Shown here in pieces: positions 37,744 to 61,043 of a DNA stretch of 64,000 nucleotides. The stretch is from Amoebidium appalachense. Lineage: Eukaryota; Ichthyosporea. How positions within the stretch are numbered: position 1 is the first letter of the stretch; each line of letters starts with the position of its first letter. The DNA lies in assembly GCA_963693365.1 (NCBI GenBank), contig CAVNZM010000004.1:9362001-9426000 (forward strand), in the 5' to 3' direction. A model generated the notes under the pieces. It was given only the letters and a program-made list of their open reading frames with translations. It had not been told where the DNA came from and made no database searches. The translations under genes and the position numbers were made by a program.

Positions 37744-38337
37744 AGGCTGCTATTTAGTAATTTAATTTTGTAACAGTACTATGTAGTTAATGCTAGTTTA
37801 CTTTGTCCCGATGTTCCGCCAAATGCCACTGGTCCGGGCGAAATTAGATTGATGCTCAGAGAGTCTCCCCTCTTTTTTTTTTTTTTGGGGGGGGGGGGGG
37901 GGGTGGGGACGTTTTTGTTCCCGTTAGAGTTAACGTTCTCATATCATGATCTGATTAGCTTAGCCATTAACTCTAACTAGTGCTTTTGAGAGCAACACCT
38001 AGTTTATCTTGTCTGTCACAAGATTAATTCGTAATTAAAGCTCCACCTAATGCTACTGGTTGGCCGTCAGTGATACTCAGTTTCTGCCCGTTTTCTTTTC
38101 GTTGCCCGAGATATGGCATGTATCTCAAACTAGCTTGTCCATGAACAATCATTTAAAATCTATTATATTAATTGTTTAAATCATAGTGATACGTTACTTT
38201 TCTTAAGCACTATGGAGGTAATGTGATCCTTCATGATTTGATCAAGTCCAACATTCAAATTTGCAGTGGAGTATTACATTGCACCGGGCTGTGAGCGTAT
38301 CCGAGACCCTAGAAATAGTTTTTTTTTTTTTAAGGGG

Positions 38338-38372
<35 letters not shown>

Positions 38373-38767
38373 ACGCGCGCGTGTCTGTTTTTTTCTTTTG
38401 GGGGGGGGGGGGGGAGGTTGAATTCTGACGATCGACCGGCCCTAAGGTCCTGCTAGAGCTCCACTTCGAACTTCAGTACACGATTTGCTGTTGAAATTGG
38501 CCTGTTCGCCAACCCTACACTCACGATCACCCATGGCCAACCCGTCCCGACTATTTTGCTCAACCAAGAATGTGTGCGTAAACCTTAAGGATGAACATAT
38601 GATACAAAATACTACCAAACAAAGCAGATGTGTCCTTTTGCCCCCTCAAGGGGAGGAACCACAATTGGGGTTTTGACGTGCCAAAACCTACCTACCTACC
38701 TCAGTGACCCCTAAAACAAAAAAACCAAAAAAAAAAAAAAAAAAAAATTGAAAAATTTGAAAAAAAA

Positions 38768-38799
<32 letters not shown>

Positions 38800-39795
38800 G
38801 AGGAGGAGGAGGAGGGGGGGGGGGGGGGGGGGGAGGGGGGGAAGGAATGATCTGGACAGCATTGTGGACGATGTTCAATAATTTCCAAATCACAGGCGCT
38901 GGGTCAGGACATGTACATGAGACGGGGCAATGGCACTGCGATGCACATCTTTATTGGTTTCATGCAATACTGCTCGCGTGAGGCTTTCTGTATCACTTCA
39001 ATGGTCAATAGGGCTTTCTTTTTCAACTGTGTGCATCACATGTCGGAAGTAAATAATACTTGAGGTACACGTGAAATGTAGGGCTATTTACAATGAGTAG
39101 TGTGTGTGCAACGCTGACGTGCACGCGTTTTAATCAGCTAAATTTGGTATTTTTAATTCCTACCCCCCCCCCCCCCCCCCCCCCCCCCTTTTTTTTTTTT
39201 TCTTCTTTGAGTGCCGAACAGGAAAGAGCAAAGCTAACTGGGTATCAAGTAGTAGGGAGAAAATCAATACTATACCAGCTCAATCGAAGCTCACTGCGAC
39301 AATGTGAGCTTTCTGAAAATATTTGCTTTTGGGATGACCTTCACAAGAGAAAAGAACGAAACAACTGCAATTACAAGACTATACATGTGTGCAAACAGAG
39401 TGCATGGCTGCAAGCTTCGTGATACATTTGGTGGAGAATTACATTCAAAAAAAAAAAAAAAAAAAAAAAAAAAAGAAGGAAAAAAAGCCATCTCGAGGAA
39501 AAATAATAAGCATTCTCGGGGGGAAATGACATTCTCGGGGGAAAAAAAATTTAAAAAAATAGAATTCTCAAAATGCATTTCTGCAACATACGTCCGGTAT
39601 TCAGGCAGCAGTCCTGCTATCTCGACACACGTGCACACGCCCATGCGCCACATCCGTGCATGCATGCGCACACCCACGCACCACACACCAGACCACCACT
39701 ACCGCCGAGTTGCCTTACTTCACGCCACAAATGAAGAATCATGGATGACTACGTACACAGACATGGGCACGCAAAGGTGGAGGGGATGTGTGTGT

Positions 39796-39845
<50 letters not shown>

Positions 39846-39955
39846 CTGAGAGACAGAAAACAAGGCAGAACGAACCACAAAAATTAGAATGTAGCATTCA
39901 CTTGGCATCGTCTACTCAGTTCGACAAAAACCAACGACATCACCACCCAACCACA

Positions 39956-39989
<34 letters not shown>

Positions 39990-40123
39990 GGCCTCCACAC
40001 AAACAAACACCACCAAGGTTCTCAGTCACTCTCAGCCACACACACACCCCTTTCGTCCCAGTTATCCCACAGAATCATCCCGTCCTTCCCATCCTCCCCA
40101 ACCACCACCAGCCTGTCCCTGAC
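37744..40123. other. Intergenic or 3' flank of the FAM169-like gene
   Basis: Mostly ordinary DNA with T/G runs at 37874-37901, an A run at 38337-38370, a G run at 38400, A runs at 38728-38776, GGA and G runs at 38800-38840, C then T runs at 39165-39200, an A run at 39450-39474, (GT)n plus a G run at 39787-39844, and a C run at 39958-39987. A minus-strand acceptor near 39318 opens a short frame (KAHIVAVSFD, stop) that could be a terminal exon; weak. Confidence 0.45.
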
Positions 40124-46721
<6,598 letters not shown>

Positions 46722-47575
46722 TTTCACGAATGTCCTGCCTCAAGAATGACACTGTAGAGGGCTTTTGGAGATTTCGAAGCCACTGTAAGAGGCGTATTGG
46801 CCTTTGGAGATTTCGAAGACTCTACAAACATAGGAACAACACCTTTAGAACACCCACATACTTGTATGTTCGTGGCTGGAAGTGTTCATGACCTAACCGC
46901 AGACTCTACATTACTTAAAGAAGTAATGCGTGCTGTTGCACTCATCGAAGTATATTGGCATAGGACACTAACAGTGTATATGTGCTGACAGAAGACAGGC
47001 ATGTCTAAGAACATGAGACCAGGCAATCCTTGACAGAATCCGAACAAAGCTTTTGACACCCTTGTTTACGCCGGACGCGCAACTTTGTGCAGCGTTCTCA
47101 GGGTACTAATATTCAAATATCTACTAACATATGCTAGGTATTTGTCACAAATTTGAGTGATTCCTCCAGGGCAGGTGTCGAAATATCCAAATCATATTTC
47201 AGTAATAGTGCAGTTTATTTGATATTAATTGTCAGCCCTGATTCTGGCAGATTCACATCGAGGGCAAGAGGGAATTGCGCAAAAGCACGGGACGATACCC
47301 AACCAATCATATCAGTCTAAATAAATTATTTACTAAATAAACCATTTGATTGGTGGAGTGTTCGCGCTCGTTGAGGTTGCAACCTGTCAGCGCCGCCCTT
47401 CCGCTCACCCTGTTTGGCCCCAACCTTCCCGCCCCAGGCCTTGGCACAAAGTCAGACACATGTACCTAAACAGCACGTAAACGAAGACGAGTGTAGACAA
47501 CCTAGAAATAAAATGCACCGTTACCCGACCGTATGACCGTGCTTCACAACAAGGATGTTGAAACACGTACGTTTA
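46722..47575. promoter_or_regulatory. Intergenic region upstream of the FAM169-like gene
   Basis: Ordinary-complexity DNA free of microsatellites, lying between the minus-strand FAM169-like start and plus-strand candidate exons, so a divergent promoter is plausible. A repeated word, ttggagatttcgaag, occurs twice (about 46765 and 46803). Confidence 0.35.
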
Positions 47576-47954
47576 CAGCAGAAGCACTCCTCCCTTCTTC
47601 TCCCCACCTCCCCCCCCCCCCCCCCCCCCCCCCCCCTCGCCCCCCCTTCGCTGCCCCCCTCTTCAACACTTCATTACTTAAAACTTCCAGTGCTTTGAGA
47701 CACTGCATATAGCCGATTATACTGTATAAAGTTACCCAAGTCTGCGGCTCACCTTCCCTTCTCCCTCCCACCCTCACACCCACCCTTCTCCCCCCCCCCC
47801 CTCCCCTCCCTCCCTCCCTCCCTCCCTCACTCCCTCCCACCCACTCCACCTCCCCCCCACCTCCCCTCCCTTACTCCCTCCCTCCCTCCCTCCCTCCCTC
47901 CCTCCCTCCCTCCCTCCCTCCCTCCCTCCCTCTCTCTCTCCCCCCTCCCCCCCC

Positions 47955-47994
<40 letters not shown>

Positions 47995-47995
47995 A
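47576..47995. repeat. Pyrimidine tract: (CCCT)n and C runs
   Basis: A C run at 47609-47636, ccct tetramers at 47803-47835 and 47873-47932, and a C run at 47957-47992. Confidence 0.9.
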
Positions 47996-48066
47996 TACTT
48001 GTTCTCCGTCTATTTCTTTTTCTCTGCCCAGCCCTCCGTGTTTGCTTTTTGTCTCTCCCTCACCCT

Positions 48067-48356
48067 TTAGGGTAACTCACTCGCACACTGACCGTCGCAC
48101 TTCAACACGCATGCACAACTGCGCACATACACGTACTCACATCTCACAAACACAGACACACATGGACCTGCAGGCACGTACACACACAGACACACCTTCA
48201 CACATACACACACACACACACAGACACACACACAGACACACACACACACACACACAGACACACATACATACACACACACACACAGCATATAGATACGCAC
48301 ACACACACGCACACGCACACGCACACGCACACGCATACGCACACGCACACACACAC

Positions 48357-48392
<36 letters not shown>

Positions 48393-48500
48393 ACACGCAT
48401 GCACGAGAACACATGCACTTGTAAACACACAAGCCATGCAAAAGCATCCGCAACCGGCACAACACACACATACACACATACACACACACACTCTTGCCTT
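48067..48500. repeat. Degenerate CA/CACAGA-rich tract
   Basis: Imperfect CA arrays with caga and cgca interruptions run up to a good acceptor at 48508. No independent coding potential. Confidence 0.85.
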
Positions 48501-48508
48501 TCTACCAG

Positions 48509-48580
48509 GTTTCCTTTTTTGGAACTGCATCCTCTCGTGCAGTCCTGCCCATCTTTCAGATTCGGGTACTGAACCTAGAG
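48509..48580 (+). CDS. Candidate coding exon upstream of the TCAIM-like gene
   Basis: A pyrimidine-rich acceptor (cttgcctttctaccag) opens a 72-nt phase-0 exon that ends at a consensus donor (CTAGAG|gtgggt). The peptide runs VSFFGTASSRAVLPIFQ to VLNLE. Its exit phase matches the entry phase of the exon at 50039, so it may be an N-terminal exon of the same gene. The minus strand also has an open frame here but would need a GC donor, so plus is preferred. Confidence 0.45.
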
Positions 48581-48964
48581 GTGGGTGTATGGCTGGCACA
48601 AGTGGGCATGCAGGCTGACACGGAAAGAACGTCACACTATCACACGATAGGCTGCCATAATATTGGAACCTTACGTAGTCATGAATAAACGAGGGATTGC
48701 TGCCATGTGCCATTATTAGTGGATCCCACTTGGGTTGCTGTCATGATCAGTGGATCATTGGAGTGGATCACTGCTTCATTGGATCTTCCATGGCAAGCAA
48801 AAATACGGTATTCCCGGTTTTTACGGCCATCCAAGCTTGAAACAGAAGACAAAGAGGCTAATAAAGTCCCTATGATATGTAATTAAGTGATTCTTCCTAT
48901 TAATCATAACTTCTTCTGGCTTTTACCTCCCCCCCTCCCCCCCCCCCCCTCCCCCTACCCCCTC

Positions 48965-49055
48965 CCCCCCTTTATGTGTTGTTCGCACTTTGCAGTGTGT
49001 TGTCTGTGATTAATGTGCACTTTGTACTCCAAATCGCTAATTCTACCCCTCCCCC
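48965..49055 (-). mobile_element. Introner-like dispersed repeat, copy G (diverged)
   Basis: Shares tttatgtg, gcactttgcagtgtgttgtc, and cactttgtactcc words with copies E and F in the same order, between C-rich tracts on the plus strand, upstream of the TCAIM-like exons. Confidence 0.4.
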
Positions 49056-49685
49056 CCCCCCCCCCCCCTCCCCCCCTCTTCCCCCCCCTCCCCCTCCCCC
49101 CTCCCCCCCTCCCCCCCCCTCTCCCCTTACCCCCCCTGCACCCCTGGACTAACTAATCTATGCTCCTGTGCTGCCGTTTGCGGTTTGCTTGTGATGTTTT
49201 GTTCTTGACAGTCCATTTTTTTTTTCAGTTCGGTTCCTTCAACCTCCCCCCCCACCCACACCAAGAAAAAGCCCCCCTTTCACTTTTCTCAGAATACATC
49301 TCAGCTCACGAACATTATTTACTTGCCCCATTCTCTTCCCCCATATTTGGAGCCCCTTATCCCTATCTCATTCCTCTTGTCCCTTGTCCCCTTCCCTATT
49401 GGTCTTCTTCTTCCTCTTCGCCCCCTCCGCTCTTCCCCCCCCCCCCCCCCCCCTCCCCCTCTCCCCCCCCCCCCCCCCCCCCCCCCGCATTTTTTTCTTT
49501 TGCTTGGATAACCCTTTTGGCAGCTTTTGACCATGCTGAATATGCAAGCACACAGTTAGTTTGTGTCCTATGTATCCCCTTCATAGAGAGTTCACACATC
49601 CCTCCCCCCCCCCCCCCCCCTGTCCCCCCTCCCCCCTCCTCCCTCCTCCCTGCCCCCTTTTCCCCCCTGAGTGCCTCCATTTACT

Positions 49686-49689
<4 letters not shown>

Positions 49690-49755
<66 letters not shown>

Positions 49756-49793
49756 GCACACAGCGACACAAATAAACACAAGCACGCACGCAC

Positions 49794-49829
<36 letters not shown>

Positions 49830-49849
49830 CACACACATACACACACACA

Positions 49850-49906
<57 letters not shown>

Positions 49907-49986
49907 ACACACACACACACACACGTACACACACACACACACACACGCACGCACACACACACGCACACACACACACACACACACAT

Positions 49987-50038
<52 letters not shown>
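49690..50038 (+). repeat. (CA)n array of about 350 bp ending in a 3' splice site
   Basis: CA repeats with rare cgta or gcac interruptions run without break into the acceptor cacacag of the exon at 50039. Confidence 0.95.
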
Positions 50039-54275
<4,237 letters not shown>

Positions 54276-54454
54276 CCCCCCCCCCCCCCCCCCTTCCCCC
54301 CATCGCTCTCCCCCCACCACACACGCACCCTCACACACTCACACTCACACACACCCTCACACACACACACACAATCCCTCCTACAGGATCTCCCCCCTTC
54401 CTCCTACCTTTTTCTTCAGATTCCATGCCCCCTCGCTTCCCCCCCCCCCCCCCT

Positions 54455-54485
<31 letters not shown>

Positions 54486-55161
54486 AAAAAGAAAAAAAAA
54501 AAAAGAAGAAGAAAAAAGAAAAAAGAAAAGAAAAGAGAAAAGGAAATAAAGCCCCCCCTTTTCTTCGAAATCTTCCGTCCATCTCCCCCCCCCCCCCCCC
54601 TCCCCCCCCTCCCCCCTCCCCCTTCCCCCCCCCTCTCCCGGCCCCTCTTCATACGTCTTGCTGACCTTGTCTTTCACTTTGTCCACACGGGACATAGTCA
54701 GTGTTAGTGTTGATACCAGATCGTTGTATTTATGCGAGCACGTGCAGCAAGAATAGGATAGCGGACAATAAGTGGGAAAGGGGAAAATGAATGAGGAAAA
54801 ACTAGGAATAAGAAAGGAATAAGAAAGGTCAGGATGTGAAAGAACTAGAATAAAAGAGAGCTAGAGGGGGGGAACCAAGAAAAATAAAGGGTAGAAAAGA
54901 ATAGGAAAGAACGGGAAGAAAGAAAGAGAGAAAGGGACGTTGAGAAAAAGGAAAAGGAAAAGGAATAGAAAAGAAAGGTTCGGGCAGAAGGATAGGAATG
55001 GAAGTAGGTATGTAAGGTTCCAAGGAGGGCGGAACAAAGTTAGATGTCGATAGTTTATTGCTGGTTCACCAGAATCCCCCCCCCCTCCCCCCCCCCCCTC
55101 CCCTCCCCACCCCCCCTCTCCCCCTCTCCCCCCCTCCCCCCCCCCCTCCGCCCCCTTGTTT

Positions 55162-55229
<68 letters not shown>

Positions 55230-55373
55230 CGCGCGCGCGTGTGTGTGCGTGTGTGTATGTCTTCTTTGTTTTTCCCTCTGCTGTGAATGAAACATATCAC
55301 TGTAATTCCTGTGCCAGTCGGTTGGCGCGAGAATGCTGTTTGTTTGTGCCACCCGCGTCCAGCCCTCTAATAA

Positions 55374-55439
<66 letters not shown>

Positions 55440-55458
55440 GCACCGCACAAACCCACAG
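54276..55458. other. Low-complexity region, no confident gene
   Basis: C runs (54277-54293, 54438-54483, 54585-54600), A-rich AAAGA tracts (54484-54550, 54780-54990), C-rich tracts (55075-55155), a (GT)n/(CG)n array (55168-55250) and a C run (55375-55407). A minus-strand frame starting near 54695 (MSRVDKVKDKVSKTYEE) and another near 55373-55280 (ILAPTDWHRNYSDMFHSQQ) look protein-like but lack a convincing splice context. Confidence 0.4.
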
Positions 55459-55548
55459 GCCAGGAAGCGAACAAAGTCACGGGGAAAGGCCACAGTTCCC
55501 CGCCCTGGGGAAATGCTTCAATCGTTGCAGAGAAAAGAGTTACACGAG
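55459..55548 (+). CDS. Candidate coding exon of unknown frame
   Basis: A 90-nt segment between an acceptor (cacaaacccacag) and a donor (CACGAG|gttggc) is open in more than one frame. The phase-0 frame gives a basic peptide (RKRTKSRGKATV, then MLQSLQRKELHE). It may continue the upstream gene. Confidence 0.3.
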
Positions 55549-56257
55549 GTTGGCCACCCCCTCTCAACCCCCCTCCTCCCCCCCTCTGCCCTTTATCTTT
55601 TTCTCTTTCTCTGCTGCCCTCCTCCCCCCCCCCCCCCTCCCCCCTTGTATGGTGTCTGTGTTGTCAACTCGTCTCTTTCAAATTATGCTTTAGCTGAAGC
55701 TCCTATCACATCCCCCCCCCCCCCCCTCCCCCCACACACACACACACACACACACAGGCACACACACACACACACTTTCTCTTTCTCTTTCTCATAGTAA
55801 CATCTTCAGCGGCAAATAGGAAAGTATTGGGTGTGGACTTGGCAGTTGGGCTGGAGGGTAGGGAGCCGAGGAGGGAAAAGGAAGAGAGAGTGTGTGTGTG
55901 CGTGTGTGTGTGTGTGCTTATCTTTCTTTCTTTTTTTTTTTTTTTTTGGGGGGGGGGGGGGGGAGGGGGCTGATTGCTTACCGTGTGATGTCTAGCAACA
56001 GCCTAAGTAAGCGAATGAAAAAAACGGCTAACTTTGAAATTATGTTGGTGCCCACAGGTCGGCACATCCTCGAATACGCCCACACAGCCACCGCCAAAAC
56101 CAAAAGCTCCATGAAAAAGAGCACAACATTTCCAGTCCTGCTTGCATCTGTCGGATCACCGCTTTCAATCAAACTCAAATACACACACCCACACAAAAAT
56201 ACCTCTAGGTATGCATCGTAGACACCTGCACATACACGCACACGCACATATGCGCGC

Positions 56258-56344
<87 letters not shown>

Positions 56345-56774
56345 CACACACGCACGCACGCACGCACGCACGCACACACACGCACACACACACAGACACA
56401 CACGTGCGCGCGCGCACACACACAGGCACACGCACACGCACACGTACACACACACATCTGGAGATACTTGCACACACGCGCGCGCTGGTGCGCGCATACA
56501 TGCTCAAACCGTCGGTGTGTGTGAGTAGGTGGGGGGGCAAGTTTCCTTCAATTACTGATGAGTAATCGATGAGAGGGGAGACGCCCCGTGGGGGCAGCTT
56601 TGTCTTCCGATTGGACAAAGCACGAAGGTGGGTTTGGGGCTCTGGCTAAGTTTGTATTTAAGCTGTGCTTCCCATTTTTCATTTTTATTTTGCTTGTTTG
56701 TTTTGTTTGTTCGTTTATTATTATTATTATGAATATTATAATTATTATTATTATTATTATTATTGTTATTATTG

Positions 56775-56815
<41 letters not shown>

Positions 56816-57178
56816 TTTTTTTTTTTTTTTTTTTGGGGGGGGGGGGGGGGGGAAGGGGGGAGTGGGGGGGGGGGGAGGTAGTTATTCTTTTTCTTTTTTT
56901 TCCTTTCCTTTCCTTTCTTTTCTTTTCTTCTTCTTTTTTATTTTTTATTTTATTTATTTGTTTATTTTTTGGGGGGCGGGGACGTTTTTTGTTTTGGAGA
57001 GGAAGGTGGAAGATGGGGAGAGGAGGGGGGAGGGGGGTTTGAGAGGAAGGTGGAGGGGGGGTCCTTTTTGGGGGGGGGTGGGGGGGGGTCCTTTTTTTTT
57101 TTAACCCCGACCTTATTTTGTGGCAATCGCAGAGGTTTGACATATAAGGGGTAAGGCTTTGGCGCCCCGGCGGGGGCA

Positions 57179-57213
<35 letters not shown>

Positions 57214-57722
57214 TAGGCAGGCATGTCTAAGAATATGACGGTGTGGGTTGTTTGCAGGCTATAAACGAGACCATTTGATTGGCTGCACGGTCATGACCCG
57301 ATTTTCAAATTGCGACAATAACATCGTCGTTAAGTTTATGGCACAGCTCAATGTGCAAGAGCCATCCGTAAATGTAATATGTTGCATGTTCTGATATGAA
57401 CTACTAAGTGAGAAGACTATGCAACTGCAAGTGTCACGTGCACATTCATTTACACGTGAGAATAAACTATAATAAAAGAAGAAAACACGGGGGCCAGGGT
57501 TGTTAATTCGGTGTGTGTGCCAAACGTGCCTGGCAGATGATCATGAGGTATTTGTATATATATGTGTGTGTACGAGAGTGTTAAGGATCAGGAGATGATG
57601 ATACCCATAATAGTCGACCTGGTGGTGGTGTTGGTGGTGTGTGTGATGTATGTATGTGTGTTTGGGTGTGTGTGTGTGTGTATAATGGTGGTGGTGGTGG
57701 TCGTGGTCGTGGTGGTGGTGGT

Positions 57723-57775
<53 letters not shown>

Positions 57776-57800
57776 GGCAGCCATGTTGTGTGACCGGCCC
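55549..57800. repeat. Microsatellite-rich region: C runs, (CA)n, (TTA)n, T and G runs
   Basis: C runs at 55713-55725, (CA)n at 55735-55773 and about 56260-56342, CA/CG tracts to 56480, (TTA)n at 56716-56815 ending in T and G runs (to 56857), G/T tracts to 57100, a G run at 57178-57211, (GGT)n at 57685-57722 and a G run of about 52 at 57723-57773. Bases 57215-57560 are ordinary-complexity DNA without a visible gene. Confidence 0.85.
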
Positions 57801-57894
57801 ATTACTGGCCATGGGTGGGTTGGGGAGGAGTCTTATCACCACGTACACCGGCCATGACACGTATACAGTTTCAATCCACACACAGGCTTGATCA

Positions 57895-58059
57895 TGATCA
57901 CGAAATCCGCCCGGGCCAGCCTGTGGCCGCGGACCGTCGGGGCGCAGGCGACGCCCCCTGCTCCGGCTGTCCGGACCCGTCTGCCTGTCTCCAGAGGCCA
58001 GCGCTCGCCGGCCCAGGGCTCTCTCGCTCGACCCAGAGTGCCCGCACGCCGTGGTTGTG
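57895..58059. other. Isolated GC-rich segment, coding status unclear
   Basis: About 165 bp of GC-rich, non-repetitive sequence after an acceptor-like cacacacag (57884). It is open on both strands (plus: MITKSARASLWPRTVG; minus: Arg/Gly-rich). A transit-peptide-like first exon is possible on the plus strand, but I see no donor or family signal. Confidence 0.3.
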
Positions 58060-58472
58060 GTGACACCAGTTATTATTTTAGCCTCCAAATTGCAATTGCA
58101 AGCTTAGTTAGTACCCGCTGGCTTAGGTAAGGTAGCTATAGGCCCTACTACGCTGCGGCAACATTTTTTTTTATAAAAAAAAAAAAAAAAAAAAAAAAAA
58201 GGAGGTCGCAGGAGACAGCACTCAGAGTAACTATGTAGCGACCTACCACCATCAATATGCAACCACTGGTCTTGCAATTGGTGCACATTTTACCCCCACT
58301 CAGCACCATACAACACACACTGATGATGTACATGCACATGTGCGCCACACCGTACCTCCTGGCCCCAACAAGACCACCTCCCCACAAGGTACATGGATCT
58401 CCGCACACGTCCTTTAGTAGATTAAATTCACTCCAGGTACGGCAAACGCGGTATTATTGACAAAGTTTGTAG

Positions 58473-58656
58473 AGATATCATACGGTGGGCCATACATACC
58501 GACGCTTTGTGTGCTGGAAGGAAGAGGTGTGTGAAAAGTATGAACGACCCGCGCGGGACGGGGGTCCCCTCCGGGAATGGCCCAATGCCGAAAAAAAGCC
58601 ATATTTAGCAAGGGGGTTTACGCTGTTTACTCGAGGCAAAGAGAAACCAGTCTCAG
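58473..58656 (+). CDS. Candidate coding exon, unknown product
   Basis: An acceptor (caaagtttgtag) opens a 184-nt frame that ends at a good donor (GTCTCAG|gtatgg). The peptide contains YRRFVCWKEEVCEKYERP, LREWPNAEKKPYLARG and TLFTRGKEKPVSG, a composition typical of real protein. The minus strand also has a 60-codon frame here. Family unknown. Confidence 0.35.
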
Positions 58657-58870
58657 GTATGGGGGGGGTTTTGCTCGGAATATCCCCTCAGCGGTATATC
58701 ATGATCACGTACATAGATGTCGGGTGATGACTATATATCAGGGTTTACTTTCTCTACAAGACACCATAAAGACTACAAGGAGAAATCAATTAGTTGGGGT
58801 TCCCCGTTTTTTTTGTTTTTTTTTTTTTTTTTTTTAAAGGGGCTCCCCTGGGACACTCGGTATCAGCTGG

Positions 58871-58947
<77 letters not shown>

Positions 58948-58959
58948 TGTGTGTGTGTG
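58871..58959. repeat. (GT)n array
   Basis: Nearly pure GT adjacent to the 3' end of the retroelement relic. A T run of about 20 lies at 58815-58835. Confidence 0.95.
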
Positions 58960-58967
58960 CGCGTGCG

Positions 58968-60640
58968 CTAGATTTTTGTAGTGATGTGTTTCTCAAGCCA
59001 ATCAATACATCTAATAAACAGGTCGCAGTTACGCGTGTTTAGTATGAAATCAAGGATGTTGTAATTTACAGGTAGGCTATCTTTCTGGGTGTCTGTTGTG
59101 AATGTGACGTGTGTGTGTTGCGGTATTATGTGGTCTATCAAACTACATTTGGCGATACATGACCGGTTAAACTGGTGTGTGTGTGTGTGTTGTTTGGGCA
59201 TGCCGAAGATGCCACCTTATACTTATTAGATCTCCACTGTATAGCACGTGTACAGTAAAAGCGTGGTAATTGATCAATAATACCATCAGCTAGAGAAAGA
59301 CCAGTTCTACAGGAAGGTAATATGTATTTAGGTGTTATACATTTGCGAGTGCCATATTTGGCAATATGGTTGAGGCGGTCAGTATATATAAAACGAGACA
59401 TAAGGCTTAGTTTTTCAAGGTGTATGCTTTCATCGGGTCTAGTGACGTGTGGTATCTTTTTCCATTTGTTATATTGCGTGATTATCTTGTGATTGTGTAC
59501 ATGTTTAATAAGTAAGTGGCAGTCCAAAGTCACACACACACTATTGCGGGGTTTATTTGTATTTGTGCCCAGGGGAGAAGGGGAGAGAGAGGGAAGGAAA
59601 GAGGGGAGAGGTGAGGAGGGGACAGGTCGGATAGAGAAGAGAGGGTGGGAGGGCAAATACTTCTTTAAGCGGCTTATGTGCTTATTGAATTTCAGCGCGA
59701 GATAGGATACTCTAGCAGCTATTGGGACCAGACCATATATCGAGAGCGTTACAGGCCCAGGTTTACAACAGTTGTTAGATAGAAAGGAGGCAACTTCTGC
59801 TTCAAGGAAATTTGCCAAGGGTTTAAGCGCTCTAGTTCTCTCTTTCTTGATCCAAGCGGCGAGAAGGGGTAAACCATATTCACATGCCGGGAAGACAAAA
59901 GTGCGAATAAATGTGAGTCTAATAGAAGGATGGAGGGGTGTGTCTTTAAAAATATTAGCCGAGAAGAAAACTAACCGCTTACGAGCCAACTCTACCCTCT
60001 TTTCGACCATATGGGGAAACATAACACCAACAGAATCAACCGGAACACCAAGATATTTGTATTCTGGAACTATAGGTACAGGTTTAGATGATAATGTAAA
60101 TGTGTGTAAATTGTTGGCTATATCAGGTACAAGAACACCACATTTGTCTATGTTAAGGATCATAAGGTTTGCCTTGCACCACTCTGACACTACATCGAAC
60201 AATCTTTGCAGGCGTCTAGGGGTACGGGCAAGGAGGGACAGATCATCGGCATAGAGAAGTGCAGGCGGAAAGTTATTAATAGGGTCATCGTTTTCGGCGT
60301 AAATCTTGACAGCCAAATCATCTATAAATAGGTTAAACAAAAAGGGGCTAAGCAATGAACCCTGCAAGAGACCTCTAGTACGAGCAAAACCATATGAAAG
60401 ATGCCCATTAACCACAGCTCTACCAGAGGTTTGAGACAAGAGTGCTTCTAACAGAACACCAATGCAGTGTGGTATACGTACACCCCGTGCAGCAAGCTTT
60501 TCCCATAGGAGACCAGGGGAGACAGAATCGCAAGCAGTTTTCCAATCAATAAAGCCAACATATCGTGCACCAACTTGCATAGAATCGTGCAGTGCCATTA
60601 TTTGAACATAACACGAATTGTTTTTACGAAAAGCGGATTG
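58968..60640 (-). mobile_element. Non-LTR retrotransposon reverse transcriptase, 5'-truncated and frameshifted
   Basis: The minus-strand frame 60598-59138 (486 codons) holds RT motifs in order: FIDWKTACDSV (motif A, catalytic Asp), RGLLQGSLLSPFLFNLFIDDL (motif B) is seen as TRGLLQGSLLSP plus FNLFIDD, and LLYADDLSLLA (motif C, YADD). In-frame sequence upstream of the Met (CQSAFRKNNSCYVQI) matches the QxGFR region that precedes motif A in LINE-type enzymes, so the Met is internal and the N-terminus is cut at the satellite boundary near 60655. Near 59180, within a CACACA tract, the frame shifts; the other frame continues with a normal C-terminus (LFIRCIDWLEKHITTKI) to 58968. No endonuclease domain is present. 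It is probably inactive. Confidence 0.85.
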
Positions 60641-60927
60641 GCATGGGTGTATGTGTGTTGGAGTGCAGACTTACGCTCACTCCACAATATGTGTATGTTA
60701 GCTTTACAATTGGTTCCGTGTACACAGACACACGCTGACACTCGATCACCACATGCACATCTGCATAGTTGAGGAATGTTGCCAATTGTGTTTTGACTGC
60801 AAACGATTGGTTCACTGGTCCCAGAGATCTCTAAATGAAAGTAACCAATCCGATTAGCACCTGGCATCCGGATTACATTCCAGACTGCTGCCCCACGGGT
60901 ATATAAGCCACGTCTCTGCCAGGTGCA

Positions 60928-61043
60928 GTCATGGAGTTCAGTCATGGAGTTCAGACATGGAGTTCAGTCATGGAGTTCAGACATGGAGTTCAGTCATGGA
61001 GTTAAGTCATGGAGTTAAGTCATGGAGTTCAGTCATGGAGTTA
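60928..61043 (+). repeat. 13-bp minisatellite (tcatggagttcag), first array
   Basis: About nine copies of tcatggagttcag and its variants (acat..., ...ttaag), beginning about 28 bp after the TATA-like motif. Homologous arrays have about 6 copies (61703-61780), 7 (62438-62526), 8 (63096-63198) and 9 (63856-63970). Confidence 0.9.

Noticed and set aside
48505-48585. Minus-strand exon reading ESERWAGLHERMQFQKRKP
   Set aside because: It would need a GC donor, whereas the plus strand of the same segment has a clean acceptor and GT donor in phase 0.
55280-55373. Minus-strand segment ILAPTDWHRNYSDMF, reminiscent of tektin N-termini (DWH motif)
   Set aside because: The upstream sense sequence is a G run instead of a pyrimidine tract, and no neighbouring tektin exons were found. 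The resemblance is short.
55978-56475. Minus-strand hydrophobic segment (VVLFFMELLVLAVAVW)
   Set aside because: No convincing start or splice sites, and the plus strand is equally open. Could be chance.
57588-58088. 166-codon minus-strand frame
   Set aside because: Half of it is the translation of G-run/(GGT)n sequence, and the GC-rich part is open on both strands without family signal.
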